Shown: positions 27,001 to 35,210, counted from the stretch's first letter. The stretch: 64,000 bases of DNA from Alviniconcha marisindica (GCA_018857735.1 JABMCL010000428.1:67501-131500); one strand, 5' to 3'. Notes: generated from the sequence alone by a model not told the origin. A program made the numbers and translations.

Positions 27001-30000
27001 ATTACTGATGTTGGTGCAAGAGCAGAGAGGGCAGAAGCCACTACTGATGTTGGTGCAAGAGCAGAGAGGGCAGAAGCCATTACTGATGTTGATGCAAGAA
27101 CAGAGAGGGCAGAAGCCACTACTGATGTTGGTGCAAGAGCAGAGAGGGCAGAAGCCATTACTGATGGTGATGCAAGAACAGAGAGGGCAGAAGCCACTAC
27201 TGATGTTGATGCAAGAACAGAGAGGGCAGAAGCCACTACTGATGGTGATGCAAGAACAGAGAGGGCAGAAGCCATTACTGATGGTGATGCAAGAACAGAG
27301 AGGGCAGAAGCCACTACTGATGGTGATGCAAGAACAGAGAGGGCAGAAGCCATTACTGATGGTGAGACAAGAACAGAGAGGGCAGAAGCCATTACTGATG
27401 TTGATGCAAGAATAGAGAGGGCAGAAGCCACTACTGATGGTGAGACAAGAACAGAGAGGGCAGAAGCCACTACTGATGGTGATGCAAGAACAGAGAAAGA
27501 AGAAGCCACTGGTGGTGGTGGCACAAGAACAGAGAAGGCAGAGCCTGTCGAAGGCTGTGAAGCAAAAACTGAGAAGGAAGAAGCCATTGGTGCCGGCGAC
27601 ACAGGAGTAAAGGACGATGAAGCCGTATGTGATGCTGAAACTAAGCAAAAGGTAAAGGCCGATACAGGCAGCAGCACCAGAAAAGAGGATCAAGATGCCA
27701 GGAAAGCTGATGACACGAGAAACCGGATGGATGACGAGACAAGGGAAGAGAAGGAAGATGCCAGTATTGATAATGGTCAGAGGAAAAATGAGGAAGAAAT
27801 CGATAAAGGTGATGAAACAAGAGAAGAGAAGGAAGCAGCCAGTGTTGATCACGGTCAGAAGAAAGATGAGGGAGAAGTGAAGAAAGATGATGAAACGAGA
27901 GAAGAGAAGAATGGCGCCCGAGTTGAGAGTGGTCAGAGAAGAGGTGAGGAAGAAGTCGATATCGGTACAGATTATGACTCTAAAGAAGAGAAGAGAGACT
28001 TTTATGAAGACAGTGACAGAGGGAAAGAGACAACAGGACTGCCGAATAAAATATCTGGGGAGGTAGAAATGAACATGAGCAGTGATGCAGGAGAAGAACT
28101 GGAAGAAGTGTTGGGAGAGAGGGATGCCAGAAACAGGCAGGAAGATGCGTGCAGGGATGACGAACTTCGGGGAAACAGTTCCAACAAGGACGATGACAGG
28201 AGAAAAGGGAAAGAAGAGATGCTGAAAGGTCACAGCACGCAAAAGGAGGAGGGGGAAATTAGCAAAGATTGGAATGCAATGCACGAAGAAGTGTCCGAGG
28301 AGAGTGAGGCGGGGAAGGAGAAGGCGGATTTGTGCGAGAAGGATGGCGCTGGGGAGCCCAGTAACAGCCAACCTGAAGTACCGCTGCTTCTCGCTACAAC
28401 CATGCAACACAACAAGCAGTTGCACCTAGACGGAAACTTGGCACCAACAGCAGGAACAACCCCACAGCAAGAGGATGTGTCCAGAGAGACTGTCCTGAAC
28501 CAGCAACCAGGGTTAGAGCATTGTGGAGATACCGTAAGAGTCGCGGTAGGAGAACAGGTCACGGAACAAGCACAAGCTACGCTCACAGATGAAGAAAAAC
28601 ATCATGCAGCTGCAACAGAAGGAAGTCTCCATCCCAGCACCGGTGAGGCAACCAGCACAGATCTGGAGGACAAAGTGATTGCTGGGAAGGACGGAAACAA
28701 GTGCGTCCACCAAAACGTTGATGCAGCATCCGGCACAGAGGTGGAGGGCAAGGCGCACGTTGGGCTGGAAAGAAACGAAAACCTCTGCCAAAACTCCAGT
28801 GCAGCAACCGTCGCTGAACTGAAGGACAAGGAGCACATCAGGAGGGAGGAAAGTTCCGCCGTGGAGCATGTCGGTTCAGATCAGGAGGGGTCGGAGGGGT
28901 TTGAGGTGGTGTTTCACGAGGAAGAAGGAGGAGGCTTGGGTCTGCTGCCTGAGACACTGGGCATGAAAGAAGAGGAAGCGGAGTGCAGAGTAAGCATGGC
29001 TGTGTGGGACCCTGTAGAGCATCAGGAAGGAGAGGTGAATTTGTTGGAGTTGCCTTGACCAGTTAGCTCAACAGCACCTTTGCTGTTGTTGTTTTTGTGA
29101 GTTGCAAGTTTTTTTTGTTTTCGTTTTTAGCTTTGAATTGAAGAGACTTTGCTGTTGCCCATCGCCCTGATATAACCGTACTGGTTGACTGGGTGTAAAA
29201 CACCGACTTACTTGCTTACTTACTTTGTCATTGCCCTGAGCTGTTGCTGTTTTGTTGATTGATTTGCCGTTGACATTCTTTTTCCTGGTTTATTTATTGA
29301 TGGATTGATTTCAGGATGAGGAAAAGCCATCAAAGCCGGTTTAGGATCAGTGGCCGCAGTAGCCATTTTGAAGAGAATTGCGAGCCAGTTGTAATTTGGT
29401 CATGTGAACTAACGAGCCGAAACCTGCCCAACTGGGCACGGAATGTTTGCCTAGAATGACCGTTGACCAGACTATTGTTTGTTGCACCTTTCCAACAGAA
29501 CTGTTGATCAGCAGTTTGTGTGGTCATTTCAGCCAGGCTTAAATGTTACACATGCTTCAAGACATTACATAACAGATCTATGTGTCACACAGCTTTTTTT
29601 CAAGCAGCTGTGATATCAGCCAGTGAATAATGATGCCAGTGAGATCACACAGATACAGCTGTGAATGCACGCACTCATGTGGACACGCACATTAACACAA
29701 CGTGCATTTATGCTTGTAAGAACTTGCGAATATATATAATTATATATATATACTTTTTATACTTGTTTTTTCGGTCGCCCTGCTATAACCGTCATGGTTG
29801 ACTGGGCATATAAAAACGAACAACGGTGTTTATTTATTTTGATTTCTGCTTTCACTGATGTTGTGTCTAGAGCTACATTAGACAGCTTGATAAAACATCT
29901 CCATTTTTCATTGAATAATGTTAGAGTAAGGCTTAAATGGAACAAACAACCTCTTGACATGCAAATTGGAGGTGTACCCTTTCCATTTAACCTCCTTGAT

Positions 30001-33000
30001 GTCCGTTCTTGACCAACTGATGGCATTGTCACTATCAAAATGGCTCGCGGTTGGAACTTTGGAGTAAATTTTCAGGGGACATCACTCAGTGTGGTTGCCT
30101 CAAGTGTTCCCTCAGTAAGAGCTACCAGTTAAGCGGTCACTGTATTATTCTGTGTCTGTGCCCCAGATACACATTTCACTGCTGACTCATTTTGCACAAC
30201 TATTGAGTGGAGTTTGCTTCATCTATGCAATTCCTGTCATTTCTTGCATGGCAATTTTGTTGTTTGGTTTTTTAATTTGTTGTTGCTGTTTTTTTCAGTT
30301 TTATTTGTTTCATGTTCTGCACCAAATGTTGACACAAATTGTGTTTATTGCTTACTTAGTTCCTATGTTGTTGTTTTAAGTACTATAAATCAGATTTGAT
30401 CAGTCATTAATTTCTATGGGGGGGAGAGGGGGGGGAACCATTTACTGAAGAATATTAAAATGATTTCTTGCAACAAATATGTCTTAAAAATGTAAAAGCA
30501 CTAGAAACAGAAAAATATTTAGGATGGATATGTGAATCAGTTTGTTTAGGCAGAACTTGATAACAAAGGAGTTCATCCAAATAGGGTTCTACTGAATACT
30601 AGATGCATCTTTACTTTTATAGTAGACAAGAGGGCAGGGAGTGGAGTATGTCGGAATGTGTGTGTGTATGTGTGTGTGCATGCGTATGTGTGTGTGTGTG
30701 TGTGTGTGCACGTGTGCACATACACACTCTGGGGGAAGAGGGGTTGTACTGAAAAACTTTGTTTTTTTATGCTATCAACTACAGTGGTTATGTTAGGGCA
30801 GAACAGAGTATCTATTGTCAGATTATAATGTACTTTTCAGATTGTAATGTACTGGTCAGATTGTTTTCACAATTGTAGATGGACATGGGATGCATTTTTA
30901 TTTTGCTGCCTTCACTGTCTTTATTCACCATTCTGTGTCAGGTGTGATCAGAATAAAGCATTATTTTGTGAAACTGAGACTGCAATGAAGCTGACAGAGG
31001 CAGCTAACTCTACGCAAACGCAGGGAAACGGCTGCACAGGCAGAAGTCTCACCATGCAAAGCCTGGAGAGTTGCAGCTGCAGCTCGGTGAAGGAAAGCAC
31101 AGAAAAATCCCTTGACCACTTTCACTGTGTTTCAGGTGAAGGCTTTGTCTGTGGGCTCAAGCAAAGACGGCATGGACTCAGTGCCAGTAACCAACAACGT
31201 CTACGAGGAGCCGCCGGGCAATGGGGCAGAGGACAGCGGGGATGAGGGCACTTACCAGACACCCCCATCCAACAAGCCCGTCCATGAAGCTCCGCCTTCT
31301 ACACTCTACCAGGTTAGTAGTTAGCTGATCACTTTTATATAACGCTAGTCTCTCGAAGACTCACTGCACACGCATGTGATTCTACATGAGTGAATGGCTT
31401 TTTATAGTACGTTTTTGAATATCCACCGAAGTGGTGTACTTACAGTGCTGGCATGGCTGGTGCCACATGAAACTGCTGCCGTCTCGGCGTGTTCTGTGTA
31501 CACCATACAACCATTGTACCAGTGTCACTTCATGCAAAGCCACATAGGCAAGGTGCGTGCATATTTAGCTGTAACCTGCCACCTGCACTTTTGGCAGAAT
31601 GACCAGGGTCTTTTACGTGCTGTTGCGGTAATTGGGGGTGGAACTGGATACCGAAATAAGAGTCAGCACAGAAAGTTGACCCGGAGAAGAAAATTATCCT
31701 GCAGCTCCTGCAGGGATTCAGACCTGCAACCTTTCGATCACGAGTCCAGCGCTCTAACCACTGGACCCTGTGACGGATGCTTTGGATGTGTGTGGTCTCT
31801 CAGTCTAGCAGAGAGAGGAGAAGGCAGAGGCCAGGGTATTTGTGACGGATGCTTTGGTTACGTATGGTTTGTGTGTGTTTTCAGGTGGAGGCCACCCATA
31901 CCTACGCTGGTGAGGACGTCGACGAGCTGTCCTTCGAGCCGGGCGACATCATCTACGTTGTACCTTTTGACAATGAAGAGGAACAGGTAGGCACCGAGTG
32001 TAGTCACAGACATTTACTCTGCTTGGACGGGCATAAAAATTTAACAAATCTTGTAATGCTGTGGTATTATCTGTGTAAGTTCAGCCAGCGGTTGCTCAAT
32101 CAAACCGTAACTCTTTGTAGTCCAGATACGAATTTATTCGTGCTGAAGTGTTGGTCCCTGTGGACCAGGTATGGGTATGTCTGTACTCACCACCTTCCTA
32201 AAGTGCAACAGTCCTCTCAGTAGCGTTCTCACCCAAAGCTGTAATACTGGTAACTTGAGCCTGTGTGTTTGGCAAAGATTGCTTGCCATGTATTTCTCAG
32301 AAGAATTGGTCTATTTTGAGGGGGTGGGGGGGGGGGGGGGGGTAGTGGCAGGAGACATGTTTTAGGAGAGCAGATTGATGTGGTATGAGAAAGACTGTTG
32401 TAGGAAAAAGACTGGTGTTGTAGGAGAGATGTTTTAGGAGAGAAAACATCACTGGCATTGTAGGAGAGATGTTTTAGGAGAGGAAACTGGTGTGGAACAG
32501 ACGACTTATGACAGATGTGGTAAGAGAGAAGACTAATGTGATATTGATGTGATAGGAGATAAGACTGTTGTAGGAGAGGAGACTGATGTAGTAGGAGAGA
32601 AAACTGATGTGGTAGGAGAGAAGACTGATGTGGTATAGGAGAGAAAACTGATGTGGTAAGAGAGAAGACTGATGTGGTAGGAGAAAAGACTAATGTGGCA
32701 AGAGAGGAGACTGATGTGGTAAGAGAGAAGACTGATGTGGTAAGAGAGGAGACTGATGTGGTAAGAGAAAAGACTAATGTGGCAAGAGAGGAGACTGATG
32801 TGGTAAGAGAGGAGACTGATGTGGTAGAACGGACTAATGTGGCAAGAGAGGAGACTGATGTGGCAGGACAGGAGACTAATGTGGCAGGACAGAAGACTAA
32901 TGTGGCAGGACAGAAGACTGGTGTTGTACGAGAGAAGACTGATGTTGTACGAGAGAAGACTGATGTTGCAGGACTCGAGGACTGATTGATGTTATGAGAG

Positions 33001-33215
33001 AAGACTGATGTAGGACAACATCAGCTAACAAAAGACCAACTGATGTTGTAGAACTAGAAGCCTGACTGATGTTATAGGAGAGAAGGGTGGATGACTGATG
33101 TAGGGAGGATGACAAATATTACTTTGTTTTTCAGGACGAAGGTTGGCAGATGGGCATCAAACAGAAGGATGGACTGAAGGGAGTCTTTCCAGAAAACTTC
33201 ACACGCCACCTTTAA
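478..33215 (+). CDS. AMPH: Amphiphysin/BIN1-family protein, 5'-truncated by the window (spliced, 11 constitutive-looking exons plus one giant cassette)
   Basis: Amphiphysins are cytosolic scaffolds. A BAR dimer binds and curves membrane, and the C-terminal SH3 domain recruits proline-rich partners such as dynamin, in endocytosis or in T-tubule-like membranes. The coding exons seen are 478-572, 3237-3332, 4413-4520, 5454-5539, 6558-6633, 7286-7386, 14883-15064, 16687-16760, 31136-31312, 31885-31986 and 33135-33215, with a giant optional exon at 17392-28989. Without the giant exon they join in frame to 391 residues plus TAA; the first roughly 75-80 residues of the BAR domain must lie upstream of position 1. 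BAR helices ([40 protein letters not shown]) match the family in order, and the SH3 has [18 protein letters not shown] and FPENFTRHL. One AMPH/BIN1 gene is usual in invertebrates, so orthology to AMPH rather than BIN1 specifically is not claimed. Confidence 0.93.
1010..1570. repeat. Interspersed repeat, copy 1 (contains a CA tract)
   Basis: It shares a series of blocks with 15890-16500: AAAGCAAGTTTGGCACC, AGTAGTAGGTTTTAAACAG, AAGGCAGAGAATTC and AGAAGGAGCAGCACAGGAAA. The CA microsatellite (1162-1222) sits at the same internal place in both. No coding capacity is seen, and the class is unknown. Confidence 0.75.
1845..2890. repeat. Degenerate 54 bp minisatellite
   Basis: Units read like GTGTTGCTTTGTGTGTAAAT GCCTTACAAGCACCAAGATT and so on. 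They are nearly perfect at 2230-2510 and degenerate at the flanks. A GT microsatellite (2022-2082) is embedded. Open frames on both strands here are products of the repeat. Confidence 0.85.
2997..3057 (+). repeat. Short dispersed element ('CCCAGTCAACC' family)
   Basis: Related copies are at 12908-12966 (+), 29161-29226 (-), 29772-29815 (-) and 46850-46910 (+). The shared core is ACTTGGTGTTTTACGCCCAG, TCAACCATTACGGTTATATC, then AGGGCG. It is probably the tail of a SINE or a small nonautonomous element. Confidence 0.65.
3237..3332 (+). CDS. AMPH: Amphiphysin exon: BAR domain
   Basis: The exon is 96 nt, 32 codons, phase 0 to 0, between acceptor tttttcag and donor AAG|gtgagg. It encodes a stretch beginning [14 protein letters not shown] and ending [11 protein letters not shown], equivalent to the 'LWxDF...LDTYxGQFPxxK' segment of amphiphysins. 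Confidence 0.9.
3506..3627. repeat. (GT)n microsatellite, interrupted
   Basis: Two GT blocks separated by short interruptions, in the intron after the second visible amphiphysin exon. Confidence 0.97.
4413..4520 (+). CDS. AMPH: Amphiphysin exon: BAR domain helix 3; 3' edge is amplified in the intron
   Basis: The exon is 108 nt, 36 codons, phase 0 to 0, between acceptor gtgctgcag and donor AAG|gtaact. It encodes [20 protein letters not shown] followed by [16 protein letters not shown], the hallmark basic BAR segment (family: K-R-x-R-K-L-x-D-Y/F-D). The last eight codons and the first six intron bases are the seed of the 30 bp minisatellite that follows. Donor copies at about 4550 and 4580 would extend the exon in frame by 10 or 20 codons before the TAA at 4590. 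Confidence 0.92.
4497..5431 (+). repeat. Splice-junction minisatellite, 30 bp unit, about 30 copies
   Basis: The unit reads AAAGAGGATGCCAAAATT, then GCCAAG, then gtaact or a variant (gtaagt, gtagct). The authentic exon end at 4497-4520 is AAAGACGACACCAAGATT, then GCCAAG, then gtaact, so each unit carries a copy of the last 24 exon nt plus the first 6 intron nt. Several units contain AAG|GTAAGT (4614-4619, 4708-4713, 4833-4838), a better U1 match than the authentic donor. Some units vary by a few bases of insertion, and the array stops about 20 bp before the next acceptor. Confidence 0.93.
5454..5539 (+). CDS. AMPH: Amphiphysin exon: BAR domain
   Basis: The exon is 86 nt, from phase 0 to 2 leftover nt (AG), after acceptor ctttccacag and before donor ACAG|gtggga. 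It encodes [20 protein letters not shown] followed by TELPDFYN, matching the family stretch 'L..EELP.L'. The acceptor follows directly after the minisatellite ends. Confidence 0.92.
5744..5819. repeat. Perfect 24 bp inverted repeat (hairpin) in an amphiphysin intron
   Basis: The arms 5744-5767 and 5796-5819 are exact reverse complements (GTACATAAACTCCACCAG with AGGTAC). The 28 bp loop itself holds a third partial copy (CCTCTGGTGGAGTTTA, 5770-5785). Confidence 0.9.
6558..6633 (+). CDS. AMPH: Amphiphysin exon: BAR domain
   Basis: The exon is 76 nt. Its first base completes the split Ser codon, giving [20 protein letters not shown] then HTEIAR, and it ends in phase 0 at AGG|gtgagt. This is the 'SRRxxFYxxxF...E..FHxE' segment of amphiphysins. 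Confidence 0.92.
7071..7101. repeat. (GT)n microsatellite
   Basis: GT units followed by T and G runs. A second GT block lies at 7400-7437. Confidence 0.95.
7286..7386 (+). CDS. AMPH: Amphiphysin exon: end of BAR domain
   Basis: The exon is 101 nt between acceptor gtttcag and donor GACAA|gtaaga, leaving 2 nt. It encodes a stretch starting [20 protein letters not shown] and ending in SKSLSD. Reading straight on hits TAA at once, so the donor inside AAGTAAG is needed. A roughly 7.5 kb intron follows. Confidence 0.85.
8109..8770. repeat. 44 bp minisatellite, about 15 copies
   Basis: The unit is CCTCTAAACTCTGTCCCAAC TGGTTACGCTGTTGAAGGGG CAAG. Copies differ by only a few substitutions, so the array is young or homogenised. 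Confidence 0.95.
8826..8997. repeat. 28 bp tandem repeat, about 6 copies
   Basis: The unit is ATGATATGAGCTGTCTGT TACAAACGTA. It follows closely on the 44 bp array. Confidence 0.93.
10101..10154. repeat. (TA)n microsatellite
   Basis: About 27 uninterrupted AT units in the large amphiphysin intron. Confidence 0.97.
12630..12965. repeat. About 105 bp tandem repeat, three copies, built on the dispersed 'CCCAGTCAACC' element
   Basis: Each copy has ACAGCTTTGTATGTCAA or a close variant, then GACTGGATGATGCCGAGAAG and AAGTAAGTAACTTGGTG. The last copy runs into a fuller dispersed element (12908-12966). Confidence 0.85.
14050..14360 (+). mobile_element. tRNA-derived SINE, family A, plus orientation
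   Basis: A tRNA-like head (GAGCCGGTGTGGCCCAGCGG, then TAAGGCGTTA) carries A- and B-box-like sequences (B box degraded: AATTCGAGTCT). A non-tRNA body follows, with ATTAAAATGGCTCTCATC, a C-rich stretch, and AATAAGCCTTATGGTTTC near the end. Other copies lie at 14425-14813 (-), 62965-63205 (-) and 63268-63595 (+). Confidence 0.85.
14425..14813 (-). mobile_element. tRNA-derived SINE, family A, minus orientation
   Basis: This is the reverse complement of the preceding copy: CCACAGAAACCATGAGTCTT, then GATGAGAACCATTTTAATG, ending in the tRNA-like head (TAACGCCTTACCGCTAGGCC). The head ends about 70 bp before the amphiphysin acceptor at 14882. A roughly 65 bp insertion (about 14695-14745) interrupts it. 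Confidence 0.85.
14883..15064 (+). CDS. AMPH: Amphiphysin exon: Ser/Pro/Ala linker after the BAR domain
   Basis: The exon is 182 nt after gtgtgcag. The acceptor is a NAGNAG site (cagcag), so start 14883 or 14886 adds or drops one Ser codon in frame. The exon ends GAAG|gtaggc, leaving 1 nt. It encodes [20 protein letters not shown], then a low-complexity Ala/Pro/Thr stretch, nine consecutive Ala from a GCT/GCC run, and GIDEYPE. An alternative donor GAAG|gtgggg at 15004 lies exactly 60 nt earlier in the same phase and would drop the poly-Ala tract. Confidence 0.85.
15065..16686 (+). other. Amphiphysin intron with an interspersed repeat copy
   Basis: No exon is seen. About 15890-16500 is a diverged copy of the same repeat found at 1010-1570. 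A short piece at 16619-16650 repeats a sequence found near 14362. Confidence 0.55.
15890..16500. repeat. Interspersed repeat, copy 2
   Basis: Diverged copy of 1010-1570, including the internal CA-rich segment (16018-16120) and the block AGAAGGAGCAGCACAGGAAA. Confidence 0.75.
16687..16760 (+). CDS. AMPH: Amphiphysin exon: linker
   Basis: The exon is 74 nt after attccacag. Two bases complete the Asp codon, giving [20 protein letters not shown] then EKVKE, and it ends in phase 0 at GAG|gtgagc. It can join in frame either to the giant exon at 17392 or directly to 31136. Confidence 0.85.
17392..28989 (+). CDS. AMPH: Giant phase 0-0 cassette exon of amphiphysin, 3,866 codons
   Basis: A single open frame covers 17134-29058. 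A strong acceptor (pyrimidine tract ending ctctacccag) precedes 17392 at a codon boundary. A donor GCAGA|gtaagc ends at 28989, also at a codon boundary; a second donor GGAGAG|gtgaat at 29034 is in the same phase, and an in-frame TGA lies at 29056. Inclusion or skipping would therefore keep the SH3 domain in frame. The exon encodes, in order: a Ser/Glu-rich region; a Lys/Arg/Ser block near exon residues 670-750 (KKRKRSS); about seven imperfect Gly/Ala/Ser repeats of about 38 residues (19860-20500); a Pro-rich part (20540-20960) with many PxxP; a Gln run; tyrosine motifs YENV, YQNV, YVNM and YVDM; and a long acidic repeat domain (24100-28000). No known fold is visible and it is probably disordered. 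The exon boundaries and its membership of amphiphysin are inferred from phase and splice sites, not from transcripts. Confidence 0.7.
19860..20500 (+). repeat. Coding tandem repeat in the giant exon, about 114-117 bp unit, about 7 copies
   Basis: Each unit encodes a version of [19 protein letters not shown] followed by [14 protein letters not shown]. Units are full-codon multiples and keep the frame. The repeat is rich in Gly, Ala, Ser and Lys, with SP sites (AKSPGQ) that could be proline-directed kinase sites. Confidence 0.9.
25081..25830 (+). repeat. Coding 30 bp repeat in the giant exon ([10 protein letters not shown] type)
   Basis: The ten-residue unit D-T-E-P-E-R/K-E-E-V-S/G/R is repeated, with spacers encoding AIDLGET and similar. 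It is strongly acidic and in frame throughout. Confidence 0.9.
26190..26650 (+). repeat. Coding 39 bp repeat in the giant exon ([13 protein letters not shown]), 12 near-identical copies
   Basis: The 13-residue unit changes only I/N at one site in most copies. The low divergence, including at silent sites, points to recent expansion or gene conversion. Confidence 0.93.
26960..27500 (+). repeat. Coding 39 bp repeat in the giant exon ([13 protein letters not shown] type)
   Basis: About 13 copies of a second 13-residue acidic unit. It looks like a diverged relative of the [13 protein letters not shown] unit, with period and Glu positions kept. Confidence 0.9.
28990..31135 (+). other. Amphiphysin intron between giant exon and SH3 linker exon
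   Basis: This is counted as intron if the 28989 donor is used. It contains two minus-oriented copies of a short dispersed element (29161-29226 and 29772-29815), an AT dinucleotide stretch near 29735 and a GT-rich tract near 30655-30720. No AATAAA occurs until 30951, which argues against a terminal exon ending at the TGA at 29056. Confidence 0.5.
31136..31312 (+). CDS. AMPH: Amphiphysin exon: linker with tyrosine motifs before SH3
   Basis: The exon is 177 nt, 59 codons, phase 0 to 0, between acceptor gtgtttcag and donor CAG|gttagt. It encodes [20 protein letters not shown], then [20 protein letters not shown] and a tail ending PPSTLYQ. YEEP and YQTP resemble ligands of Src-type and Crk/Nck-type SH2 domains, which is inference. 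Confidence 0.87.
31340..31790 (-). mobile_element. tRNA-derived SINE, family B, minus orientation
   Basis: Read on the minus strand, the head at 31790-31715 is tRNA-like: CCAGTGGTTAGAGCGCTGGA, CTCGTGATCGAAAGG, then GCAGGTCTGAATCCC (A and B boxes). The body shares blocks with 52060-52495 on the plus strand (GGCTGGTGCCACATGAAACT, ACCTGCACTTTTGGCAGAAT). A tail-only fragment is at 11448-11515. Confidence 0.8.
31885..31986 (+). CDS. AMPH: Amphiphysin exon: N-terminal half of SH3 domain
   Basis: The exon is 102 nt, 34 codons, phase 0 to 0, after gtgttttcag and before CAG|gtaggc. It encodes [20 protein letters not shown] then [14 protein letters not shown]. This has the RT loop (DELSFEPGD) and the strand (IIYVV) of an SH3 domain; THTY sits at the usual ALYDY position, as in amphiphysins. 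Confidence 0.95.
32385..33010. repeat. 21 bp minisatellite in the SH3 intron
   Basis: The unit is GAGAAGACTGATGTGGTAAGA, with variants. It sits between the two SH3 exons. The open plus frame here is a repeat artefact. Confidence 0.9.
33135..33215 (+). CDS. AMPH: Amphiphysin terminal coding exon: C-terminal half of SH3 and stop
   Basis: The exon is 81 nt after gtttttcag. It encodes [20 protein letters not shown] then NFTRHL and TAA at 33213-33215. The conserved SH3 Trp (GW), the diverging turn and the PENF motif are present. The protein ends directly after the SH3 domain, as amphiphysins do. Confidence 0.95.
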   Translation, partial: DEGWQMGIKQKDGLKGVFPENFTRHL

Positions 33216-35170
33216 CCACGCAACAGCCACACGCAGAGTTCTTTGTTACGATTGTATTGGTGCTTCTGACACACATGTTGGACTGAGGAGGAAGATCGGT
33301 TATGGGTATTGGCTTGCCCGCAGTGCGAAACAAGAGTCGTGTCAAGCCTCGATTTGGTTAAACCTGTTTCATGTACTTCAGTGACACGTTGGCAGACCTA
33401 TTTGATGTGTTTTGATGGCAAGATTCTGTAAAGAATACAAGGGTGTTGAATTTGAAACAGGTCACAATGTCACTGTTTTCTGGGGTGTTTTTTCTTCTTC
33501 TTTTTTTTCTTTTTTTTCTTTGGTTGTTCCCACCTCCTGCTTTTTTTTCTTTTCTTTTTTTAACACCACTGACCGTTTTTTGTTATTCCTTTATCCTTTG
33601 ATGTCAGAGTCTTTTACAATATTGAACACATTCCATGAAACTTGTAGCATTAATGGTGCGCTGACCCCAAGGAGCTTTTTTTTTTTAGAAGAGGTGGATG
33701 AACAATTTGCCGCCTGTATGCTCACGATTCATCTTTTTTGTTTTGTTTCTGAGACTGAATGTTTTTCCTTGACATTATATTGCAATAATTTATTTTGGAT
33801 GCATGACATGCCTTTGAAACCAACATTAAACTATTCTATATATATATATACACTGATAGTTTTCTTTCTCATGGTCCTGTTTTGACGTTTCGTCGTCAGT
33901 TCAGCTGTTTCTTCCAGGCACGCAAATCAGCTTGAGGACTGCTGCTCCAGAAGAATTGGGCCCTGACACGGTTGACGAGACATGATCAGTGATCCGTGTT
34001 TGGTGATGCTGGACTCTGACAGAACGAGTGTGCACTGAGAACGCCCCAGAGCAGAATACCTACAAACAGATGGATTGGGTTCAGTTCTGTTGGATGCGAC
34101 TTTATGCTCCTTTTGTGTTCAGATGGGGCTCTGTGTGAGTGTGCGTGACTTCCATCTCCTTTCAGTAGTCACTGAAAACCAGGAGGTAGATTGCTGTCGA
34201 CATTTGGGTGTGGGTGTTTTCCAGGCTAGTTGCGAAGAAGTCATATGTTGTAAATGCGACAGTGAGGGAATAAAATGAAAAGTGCCTGAGCAAAACAGTG
34301 CACCTTTGTCCCCGCACAGTCCTAGCACGCGGGGTCACCAATCTGACGGGATGTAACTGTGGAGACGGCCACAGAACCAGATACAAACCGCCCCTCCTTT
34401 GCCAAAAGATGCCCATTTGCAGCGGCTGAGCAGCGAAACACCTGGGCAGTGCTGCAAGGGTAGCAACTCTGACGACAACACCCATGAGAAGTGTTAACTT
34501 GCGATCAGCAGTCCCTGTAGCGTGGAGGAACGGGGAAAGACGCTGCCTTGTCGAACGCAACGTCAGATGTTACTCTGATGTTACGCAGAACCCCCGTGCG
34601 GTTGAGGGGATTTGGGAGACCAAGTACTAACCGCTTTGAGTTGTCAGCTACTAACTGCTTTGAGTTGCCAGCTGCTAACTGCTTTGAGTTGTCACCGTGG
34701 CAGTATTCCAGGCATGAGAAGCCCTGACGCTGCATCCGACACAAAGTCCTAGCACGGGGCGTCTCTAGCACCCTCTGTTCAGTGTCAGGTTCGTGGCCCC
34801 CTTCCACCTCCACCCCCACCCCCCTTCGCTGTGTTGGGGTGTGAGGAAGCGTAGCACCTCCTGTCGGTTCATAATCGCTTCTGCCTTCCCAGTGAGCGGC
34901 TTCATTCCATGGGTATTCCTTCCCCTGTTGTATATTTTGCACATTATTCGTTGTTTTTCCTCTGGGTCGGGGCTTTGCCCAGCGCTGGTGGAGACTTTGT
35001 GTGCGCAGGTGTTTGACTGCACCACGTCTGTTGGGGCACAGGACATAGCAACAGTCTTCATGTGTGTGTGTGTGTCAGACTGCGGGTCATCGCATAATGG
35101 TCTGAGCAGGATGAGCAGTGACTGTAATGAAAATGTTCCAAGGCGATTGCTCTCTCTCTCTCTCTCTCCC

Positions 35171-35210
<40 letters not shown>

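Noticed and set aside
24923..27415. Plus-strand frames offset from the giant exon (Lys/Arg-rich repeats)
   Set aside because: Shadow frames of the same 30 and 39 bp repeats; they start and end with repeat composition and have no independent signals.
24301..28425. A 1,374-codon open frame on the minus strand (and a 628-codon one at 24801-26687)
   Set aside because: It mirrors the acidic repeat frame on the plus strand. Repeat units lacking reverse-strand stops keep it open; its low-complexity Cys/Phe-rich product shows no domain, and there are no splice or start signals.
30847..31135. Coding-looking stretch before the exon at 31136
   Set aside because: It is in a different frame from the exon, and the acceptor at 31135 is clear. 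It may be an unrelated open stretch.
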